Shown here in pieces: positions 58,070 to 64,000 of a stretch of DNA of 64,000 bases (position 1 is the first letter of the stretch; the number at the start of each line of letters is the position of its first letter). This DNA is from Haloechinothrix aidingensis (GTDB taxonomy: Bacteria > Actinomycetota > Actinomycetes > Mycobacteriales > Pseudonocardiaceae). Made by a program: the position numbers and the translations under genes. The notes beneath the pieces were generated by a model. It searched no databases, was not told the DNA's origin, and saw nothing but the letters and a program-made list of their open reading frames with translations. The stretch is taken from positions 682,001-746,000 of the forward strand of contig NZ_JACCKD010000001.1 of the NCBI RefSeq assembly GCF_013450155.1, read 5' to 3'.

Positions 58070-59896
58070 ATGTGCGGAATCGTGGGCTACGTCGGCGGCG
58101 AGCAGGCGACACCGATCCTGCTCGAGGGACTGCACCGGCTCGAGTACCGCGGGTACGACTCGGCGGGTCTGGCGGTGACGGACGGCGACACGCTGCACGT
58201 CACCAAGGCAGCGGTGCGCGTGGCGGAGCTGCGGGACCGTGTCGGCGAAGGCCACGCCGCCACGACCGGTATCGCGCACACCCGGTGGGCCACCCACGGC
58301 GAGCCGACCGACACCAATGCCCACCCGCACACCGACGCCGGCAGGCGGGTCGCCGTCGTGCACAACGGGATGATCGAGAACGCCGGTGAGCTGCGCACGG
58401 AGCTTCTCGCGGCAGGTGTGGCGCTGGCCTCCGACACCGACACCGAGGTGCTCGCCCACCTGATAGCCGGGCAGCTGGAGGGTGGCGCTCCGAGCCTCGA
58501 GGAGGCGGTGCGCAGGGTACTGACGCGCGTCGACGGCGCGTACGGCATCGCCGTCGTGGACGTGACCCGGCCGCGGGAGCTCGTGGTGGCCAAGGACGGC
58601 AGCCCCATCGTGCTCGGTATCGGTGACGGGGAGATGTTCGTGGCATCGGACCTCGCCGCGCTGGTCCGGCACACCCAGCGAGTCATCTACCTGGACGACG
58701 GTGAGCTGGCCACGATCAGCGCGGGTGACTACCGGACGAGCACGCTCGGCGCGAACCGGACCGCGAAGACCGCGACCACGGTCGACCTCACCGAAGAGGA
58801 CTACCAGCTGGGTGGCTTCGCGAACTACATGCACAAGGAGATCCACGAGCAGCCGGAGGCCGTGCGCCGCGCGGTGCTCGGCCGGTTGGACGAACGGTTC
58901 AGCACGGCGCGTCTCGGTGGTCTGCACCTGGATGCCCGCGAGCTGCGTTCGATCCAGTCGGTGAAGGTCCTCGGCTGCGGTTCCGCCTACTACGCGGGTG
59001 AGATCGGCGCCAACCTGATCGAGGAATGGGCCCGGATCCCCGCCGATGCCGAGCCGGCTTCGGAGTTCCGCTACCGCAACCCGGTCATCGCCCCGGACGC
59101 GCTGTACATCGCGGTCAGCCAGTCCGGCGAGACCAAGGACACGCTGGCTGCCGTGCAGGAGCTCAAGCGCAAGGGCGGGCGCGTGATCGGAGTGGTCAAC
59201 GCCCCGGGAAGCGCGATCGCGCGGGAGTGCGACAGCGGGGTCTTCCTGCATGCCGGCCCGGAGGTCTCGGTCGCGTCCACGAAGGCGGTGACGAACATGG
59301 CCGTGTGCTTCGCGATGCTCGGCCTGCTGCTCGGCCGGGTGCGGGACCTCTCCGTCTCGCGTGGCGGCGGGATCGTCTCCGCGCTGGACGCGTTGCCGCA
59401 ACGGATCGGAGAGGTCCTCGCGCTGGAGGACCGGATCGCCGGCGTCGCCGAGCGGTTCAGCTGGGCCGTGCGGATGTTCTTCGTCGGCAGGGTCTGGTAC
59501 TGGCCGGCGGCCAGGGAGGGCGCCCAGAAGCTGAAGGAGATCTCCTATATCCACGCGGAGGCCTACCAGGCCGCCGAGCTCAAGCACGGGCCGCTCGCGC
59601 TGATCGACGGCGGCATGCCCTCTGTCGTGCTGGTCGCCGATGACGAGCTGCTCGCCAAGAACATCTCGACGCTCGAGCAGATCAAGGCGCGCGGGGGGCC
59701 GGTGATCGCGGTGACCAGCGCCGACCTCCCGGACGGGCTCGCGGACGAGGTGATCCGGCTCCCGCGCAGCCATCCCGAGCTCGACCCGATCGTGTTCACG
59801 ATCGCCTTGCAACTGTTCGCGTACCACCTCGCCGTGGGTCTGGGCAAGGAGATCGACAAACCCCGCAACCTGGCCAAGAGCGTGACGGTGGAGTAG
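58070..59896 (+). CDS. glmS: Glutamine-fructose-6-phosphate aminotransferase
   Basis: 608 aa, cytoplasmic, makes glucosamine-6-phosphate for cell-wall precursors. The Ntn-type glutaminase half starts MCGIVGYVGG with the nucleophile Cys2, followed by HTRWATHG and the NGMIENAGEL loop. Two SIS sugar-isomerase domains follow from about 290 (LGCGSAYYAGEIGAN, VSQSGETKDTL), with LKHGPLALI and the C-terminal KSVTVE tail closing the active site. Full length and intact. Its place inside the men locus is unusual compared with M. tuberculosis, where glmS lies elsewhere. Confidence 0.96.
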   Translation: MCGIVGYVGGEQATPILLEGLHRLEYRGYDSAGLAVTDGDTLHVTKAAVRVAELRDRVGEGHAATTGIAHTRWATHGEPTDTNAHPHTDAGRRVAVVHNGMIENAGELRTELLAAGVALASDTDTEVLAHLIAGQLEGGAPSLEEAVRRVLTRVDGAYGIAVVDVTRPRELVVAKDGSPIVLGIGDGEMFVASDLAALVRHTQRVIYLDDGELATISAGDYRTSTLGANRTAKTATTVDLTEEDYQLGGFANYMHKEIHEQPEAVRRAVLGRLDERFSTARLGGLHLDARELRSIQSVKVLGCGSAYYAGEIGANLIEEWARIPADAEPASEFRYRNPVIAPDALYIAVSQSGETKDTLAAVQELKRKGGRVIGVVNAPGSAIARECDSGVFLHAGPEVSVASTKAVTNMAVCFAMLGLLLGRVRDLSVSRGGGIVSALDALPQRIGEVLALEDRIAGVAERFSWAVRMFFVGRVWYWPAAREGAQKLKEISYIHAEAYQAAELKHGPLALIDGGMPSVVLVADDELLAKNISTLEQIKARGGPVIAVTSADLPDGLADEVIRLPRSHPELDPIVFTIALQLFAYHLAVGLGKEIDKPRNLAKSVTVE

Positions 59897-59913
59897 CCGC
59901 TCCCGGCGGTTGG

Positions 59914-59960
59914 CTGAATGACGCTTTCCGTCCCGCACACGGACGGAAAGCGTCATTCAG
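59914..59960. terminator. Perfect 20-bp hairpin, bidirectional terminator (family B)
   Basis: CTGAATGACGCTTTCCGTCC (59914-59933) pairs without mismatch with 59941-59960; the loop is 7 nt. It lies 18 nt after glmS and 4 nt past the menB stop, exactly between convergent genes. As each arm carries TTT or AAA near the middle, it can act on both strands. Confidence 0.9.
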
Positions 59961-59963
59961 CGC

Positions 59964-60917
59964 TCAGTAGAAGTAGGGGAAATCGGTCCAGTCCGGATCG
60001 CGCTTGTCGAGGAAGGCGTCGCGGCCCTCGGCGGCCTCGTCGGTCATGTAGGCCAGGCGTGTCGTCTCACCAGCGAAGACCTGCTGGCCGGGCAGGCCGT
60101 CGTCGATCAGGTTGAACGCGTACTTGAGCATCCGCTGCGCCGTCGGGGACTTGCCGTTGATCTCCCACGCCCACTGCAGGGCTTCGGCCTCCAGCTCGGC
60201 ATGCGGGACCACCTCGTTGACCGCCCCCATGTGATGCATCTGCTCGGCGGTGTAGGTCCTGCCCAGCGCGAAGATCTCCCTGGCGAACTTCTGCCCGACC
60301 TGACGCGCGAGGTAGGCCGAGCCGAAACCGGCGTCGAAGGAGCCCACATCCGCGTCGGTCTGCTTGAACCGGGCGTGCTCGGCAGAGGCGAGCGTGAGAT
60401 CGCACACCACGTGCAGCGAGTGCCCGCCGCCCGCGGCCCATCCCGGCACCACGGCCAGCACCACCTTGGGCATGAACCGGATCAACCGCTGGACCTCGAG
60501 GATGTGCAGCCTGCCTGCCTGCGCCGGGTCGATGGTGTCCGATGTCTCGCCGCTGGCGTACTGATATCCGGAGCGGCCACGAATACGCTGGTCACCACCG
60601 GAGCAGAACGCCCAGCCGCCGTCGTGCGGGGACGGCCCGTTGCCGGTGAGCACGACCGCGCCGACGTCCGAGCACATCCTGGCGTGGTCGAGTGCGCGGT
60701 AGAGCTCGTCGACCGTGTGCGGGCGGAAGGCGTTGCGCACCTCGGGGCGGTTGAACGCCACCCGGAGCACACGTTTGCCGCCCCGGCTCTCGGCGGAACG
60801 GTGGTAGGTGATGTCGGTGAAGTCGAAGCCCTCGACCTCGCTCCACGCTCGCGGGTCGAAGAGCTCGGAGACGGGCGGGGTGGAGCCGGCTGCGGCTGGC
60901 GTATCGGGATCGGGCAC
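59964..60917 (-). CDS. menB: 1,4-dihydroxy-2-naphthoyl-CoA synthase
   Basis: 317-aa crotonase-family enzyme that closes the second ring in menaquinone synthesis. It has the MenB hallmark GNGPSPHDGGWAFCSGGDQ with RIRGRSGYQYASG (92-122), the oxyanion-hole strand VVPGWAAGGGHSLHVVCDLTLAS, TDADVGSFDAGFGSAYLARQ with the catalytic Asp, and the C-terminal RDAFLDKRDPDW tail. GTG 60917 is used; no clear ribosome-binding site is seen upstream, so it may be leaderless. Divergent from menD. Confidence 0.96.
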   Translation of the reverse strand: MPDPDTPAAAGSTPPVSELFDPRAWSEVEGFDFTDITYHRSAESRGGKRVLRVAFNRPEVRNAFRPHTVDELYRALDHARMCSDVGAVVLTGNGPSPHDGGWAFCSGGDQRIRGRSGYQYASGETSDTIDPAQAGRLHILEVQRLIRFMPKVVLAVVPGWAAGGGHSLHVVCDLTLASAEHARFKQTDADVGSFDAGFGSAYLARQVGQKFAREIFALGRTYTAEQMHHMGAVNEVVPHAELEAEALQWAWEINGKSPTAQRMLKYAFNLIDDGLPGQQVFAGETTRLAYMTDEAAEGRDAFLDKRDPDWTDFPYFY

Positions 60918-61025
60918 ATCTGGGAGGATAGTTGGCCAGGAGTGCCGCTGTTCCGACGGGAGATCAACGGGTGTGCTGATGCCGACAGACGCGCGACCGG
61001 GAGCACGCCCGCCGGGGGAGCGCCC

Positions 61026-62717
61026 ATGAACCCTTCCACAGCGCAGGCACGTGTCCTCGTGGACGAGCTGGTGCGCAACACCGTCTCGCATGTCGTGGTC
61101 TGCCCCGGATCCCGCAACGCACCGCTGTCCATGGCGCTCTACGACGCGGCGGAGGCCGGACGCCTCGCCATGCATGTTCGGGTGGACGAGCGCACCGCCG
61201 CGTTCCTCGCACTGGGTATCGCCGCCCGCACCGGGCGCCCGACGGCGGTGGTGTGCACCTCCGGTACCGCAGCCGCCAACTTCCACCCCGCGGTGCTGGA
61301 AGCCGACCGGGCGGGCGTCCCGCTGATCGTGCTCACCGCGGACCGGCCCGCGGAGCTGCGCGCGGCGGGAGCCAACCAGGTGATCGAGCAGGATCGGCTG
61401 TACGGCAGCGCGGTGCGCTACTTCGACGAGCTGGCCGTAGCCGAGAAGCGCCCCGGCCAGAACGCGTACTGGCGCAGCCAGGTCTGCCGGGCATGGAACG
61501 CGGCCTACGGGGAGTGGCGGTCCGGTCCGGTGCACCTCAACGTCCCGTTCCGCGAGCCGCTGGTACCGGACTCCGGCCGGCACGACGAGCCGTGGTGCGA
61601 GCCGCTCGACGGGCGGGAGAACGGGCAGCGTTGGACGGAGCTGCCCGACTTCGGTGCGTTCCCCGCGTTCGTGGTCCCGTCCGCGCGGTGCGGGCTGGTC
61701 ATCGCCTGCGACTCCGGGGTACGGGCCGCCAGCGAGTGGGCCGCCGAGCACGGGTGGCCGATCATCTCCGAGACCGGGGCGGCCGGGCTGTCCGGCGACT
61801 GCGCCATGACAAGTGGTGCCTGGTTGCTCGCCGTCCCGGAGTTCGTCGCCGCGCACAAGCCGGAGCAGGTGCTGTGCATCGGGCGGCCGACGGTGTTCCG
61901 GCAGGTGGAGTCCCTGCTCGCCGACGAGGACGTGGAAGTGCTGCTGGTACGCCCGGACACCGACTGGCCCGCTCCGGCGCACAACGTGCGCCAGGTCGGC
62001 CAGTGGTTCGCCGAGCCGACCAAGCCTGCCGATCCCGCGTGGCTGGAGCGCTGGCAGCGCGCCGACGGAGCCGCGCGGCGCGCCGTGTCGGAGAAGCTGG
62101 CCGAGGCGCCGTGGCCGACAGGTCCCGGCGTCGCGGCCGAGCTGGTCGACACGCTTCCCCCGGAGTCGTTACTCGTGATCGGTTCGTCCAACCCGACACG
62201 GGACGTCGCGCTGTCGGCCTGCTCCGCCCGGCCCGACATCGTGGTGCACCGCAACAGGGGCGTCGCCGGTATCGACGGCATGGTCTCGACAGCGCTCGGC
62301 GCGGCCACCGCGCACCGTGGGCCTTCCTACGCCCTGCTCGGCGACCTGACGTTCCTGCACGACATCAACGGCTTGTTGAGCTGTTCCGGTGAGGACCTTC
62401 CCGACCTGACGATCGTGGTGCTCAACGACGACGGGGGCGGCATCTTCTCGTTGCTCGAGCAGGGCGCCGACGAGCACTCCCGCAGTTTCGAGCGCGTGTT
62501 CGGGACGCCGCACGGCTCGGACATCGCGGCGCTGTGCGCGGGGTACCGGGTCGCGCACACGCGGGCGCACACGCGCACGGAGTTGCGGGAGGCGTTGCGG
62601 CCCCGCCGTGGCCTGCGGGTGGTCGAGGTCGTCGTGGACCGCTCGTCGCGGCGTGAGCTGCACGCCGGGCTGTACGAGGCTGTCGGCGAGGCGGTCGCCG
62701 CGGCGTTGCGTTCCTGA
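61026..62717 (+). CDS. menD: SEPHCHC synthase (menaquinone step)
   Basis: 563-aa thiamine-diphosphate enzyme joining isochorismate and 2-oxoglutarate. VVCPGSRNAPLSMALYDAAE and the ThDP glutamate in VDERTAAFLALGIAARTGRP are at the N-terminus; CTSGTAAANFHPAV follows; the ThDP/Mg motif near the C-terminus reads GDLTFLHDINGLL with NDDGGGIFSLL. ATG 61026 is preceded by GGGGGAG. It shares a 108-bp promoter region with the divergent menB. Confidence 0.96.
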   Translation: MNPSTAQARVLVDELVRNTVSHVVVCPGSRNAPLSMALYDAAEAGRLAMHVRVDERTAAFLALGIAARTGRPTAVVCTSGTAAANFHPAVLEADRAGVPLIVLTADRPAELRAAGANQVIEQDRLYGSAVRYFDELAVAEKRPGQNAYWRSQVCRAWNAAYGEWRSGPVHLNVPFREPLVPDSGRHDEPWCEPLDGRENGQRWTELPDFGAFPAFVVPSARCGLVIACDSGVRAASEWAAEHGWPIISETGAAGLSGDCAMTSGAWLLAVPEFVAAHKPEQVLCIGRPTVFRQVESLLADEDVEVLLVRPDTDWPAPAHNVRQVGQWFAEPTKPADPAWLERWQRADGAARRAVSEKLAEAPWPTGPGVAAELVDTLPPESLLVIGSSNPTRDVALSACSARPDIVVHRNRGVAGIDGMVSTALGAATAHRGPSYALLGDLTFLHDINGLLSCSGEDLPDLTIVVLNDDGGGIFSLLEQGADEHSRSFERVFGTPHGSDIAALCAGYRVAHTRAHTRTELREALRPRRGLRVVEVVVDRSSRRELHAGLYEAVGEAVAAALRS

Positions 62718-62839
62718 GCGGCAGCCCGGGGCCGGTTCCCGCCGGGAGCGGCGTGGGTCAGCAACACTTACCCGGGTGTTCGCTCGCCCGCCACGTGAGT
62801 GCGGTTCGTCCGATCATTCGCGGTTGTGATGGTTGGCAT

Positions 62840-64000
62840 GTGCGCATCGCGATCGTGACCGAGTCATTCCTGCCCCAGGTCAACGGCGTAACCAACTCGG
62901 TGCTGCGGGTCCTCGAACAGCTGCGTTCCGCGGGGCACCGGACCCTCGTGATCGCGCCGGGCTCCGGTGTGGAGTGGTACGGGGACACCCGGGTCGTCCG
63001 GCTGCCGGCTGTGCAGTTCCCCGCGGTGAAGTCCCTGCCGATCGGGTTGCCGACCAGGGCGTTGGACGCGGCTCTCGGGGAGTTCGACCCGGACGTGGTG
63101 CACCTGGCGTCGCCGTTCGTGGTGGGGGCGCGTGGCGCGCAGGCCGCGCGCCGCCTCGGCGTGCCGAGCGTGGCCGTCTACCAGACCGATGTCGCGGGGT
63201 TCGCCGAGTCGTACGGATTGGGGTTCGCTCGCCGGGCGGCGTGGCGATGGATCAGGCGGCTGCACGGGACCGTCGACCGTACGCTCGCCCCCTCCAGCGA
63301 GTCGGCGCGGGAACTGCACGAGCACGGTGTGCCGCGGGTGCACCTGTGGCGGCGCGGGGTGGACGTCGCGCGGTTCTCCCCCGAGCTGACCGACCCCGGC
63401 TTGCGAGCGGCGCTGGCGCCGCGCGGTGAGCTGCTGGTGGGGTTCGTCGGGCGGCTGGCACCGGAGAAGGAGGTGGACCGGCTCGCCGCGCTGGAGGACG
63501 TCCCCGGCGTGCGGTTGGTCGTCGTCGGCGACGGCCCCGCGCGGGAGGCGCTGCGCGAACGCATGCCGGGTGCGACGTTCCTCGGGGCATGCTACGGCGA
63601 CGAGCTCGCAGCCGTGTACGCGAGCCTGGACGTGTTCGTGCACACCGGCCCGCACGAGACGTTCTGCCAGACCGTCCAGGAGGCGATGGCCTCGGGCGTG
63701 CCCGTGCTGGCCCCCGCCGCGGGTGGCCCGATGGACCTGGTGCGGGACGGCGTGACCGGCTACCTGCTCCCTGTCGAGCGGGGCGCGTTCCGAGCCGCCC
63801 TGCTCGACAGGCTCGACCGGCTCGCCGACGACCGGTTGCGTGCCGGGATGGGTGCGCGCGGGCGAGCCACGGTGCGCGCGCGCAGCTGGCAGGCGGTCTG
63901 CGCCGAACTGCTCGCGCACTACGGCGACGTCACCGGCCTGCCGGTGAGCCCGGCCCGCGACGCCGTCGAGGACGGGTACGCGGGGCGGATGAGTGCGTAA
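62840..64000 (+). CDS. GT4 glycosyltransferase, MgtA/PimB-type mannosyltransferase
   Basis: 386 aa, complete, the stop being the last codon of the window. It opens RIAIVTESFLPQVNGVTNSVLRVLEQL and has the GT-B layout: HLASPFVVGARG, GRLAPEKEVDRL in the nucleotide-sugar domain, and the E-x7-E-like HETFCQTVQEAMASGVPVLAP. In mycobacteria the homologue Rv0557 (MgtA) transfers mannose from GDP-mannose to a glycolipid anchor at the membrane; a similar role is inferred. GTG 62840 directly precedes RIAIV. It follows menD after 122 bp. Confidence 0.9.
   Translation: MRIAIVTESFLPQVNGVTNSVLRVLEQLRSAGHRTLVIAPGSGVEWYGDTRVVRLPAVQFPAVKSLPIGLPTRALDAALGEFDPDVVHLASPFVVGARGAQAARRLGVPSVAVYQTDVAGFAESYGLGFARRAAWRWIRRLHGTVDRTLAPSSESARELHEHGVPRVHLWRRGVDVARFSPELTDPGLRAALAPRGELLVGFVGRLAPEKEVDRLAALEDVPGVRLVVVGDGPAREALRERMPGATFLGACYGDELAAVYASLDVFVHTGPHETFCQTVQEAMASGVPVLAPAAGGPMDLVRDGVTGYLLPVERGAFRAALLDRLDRLADDRLRAGMGARGRATVRARSWQAVCAELLAHYGDVTGLPVSPARDAVEDGYAGRMSA

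Noticed and set aside
56924-59956. Long minus-strand frame antisense to glmS
   Set aside because: It runs through glmS and the family B repeat; no domain is present and the sense strand is a full GlmS.

Overview
This 64 kb, GC-rich (roughly 70%) window is chromosomal DNA of a high-GC actinobacterium. The mycothiol gene mshA, senX3-regX3, bldC, an HbhA-like protein, a 32-residue bS22-type ribosomal protein, rex-hemACD and a menaquinone locus all point that way. From about 8.4 kb to the right edge, gene order follows (from memory, not a search) the Mycobacterium tuberculosis Rv0474-Rv0557 segment, without its mycobacterium-specific insertions. A rex gene and bldC favour a mycelial or Pseudonocardiales-like actinomycete over a mycobacterium; the species cannot be fixed from the sequence. 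I saw no tRNA, rRNA, insertion sequence, prophage or CRISPR array.

Layout. 0-1.5 kb: end of a zinc/manganese ABC importer operon on the minus strand. 1.5-8.4 kb: less conserved genes: a membrane-anchored protein divergent from an ECF sigma factor with a repeated N-terminus, a DapC-like aminotransferase, a DUF445 membrane protein, a mycothiol-isomerase-like protein, a VOC protein and a small Smr protein. 8.4-15 kb: XRE regulator, HbhA-like protein, DUF2516, YbaK, DUF2505, murB, mshA, YbjN. 15-27 kb: gpmA, senX3-regX3, ppx/gppA, a membrane protein, sugar-phosphate isomerase, thioesterase, proC, excisionase-like regulator, bS22, GalE2-like protein, acyltransferase and a HAD phosphatase. 28-31 kb: DUF5667 protein and a BldN-like ECF sigma factor.

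31-40 kb: glutaredoxin, then rex-hemA-hemC-hemD-hemB and later hemL, the C5 route to tetrapyrroles, under a good candidate Rex operator. 40-45 kb: a tightly overlapping phosphatase-ResA-CcdA-ResB-CcsA operon for System II cytochrome c maturation, so heme synthesis and heme attachment lie side by side. 45-50 kb: ParA/MinD-like ATPase, bldC, Lrp/AsnC regulator, DUF4229 protein and a Cds1-like PLP enzyme. 49.7-64 kb: menaquinone genes menA, menE, menB, menD, interrupted by an 1845-residue single-chain acyl-CoA carboxylase and a glmS, ending with an MgtA/PimB-type glycosyltransferase.

No wholly unknown multi-gene system is evident. The items most worth a second look are the giant fused carboxylase, the triplicated N-terminal motif in the ECF sigma factor, the BldN-like sigma/DUF5667 pair, and two families of intergenic inverted repeats that probably act as bidirectional terminators.
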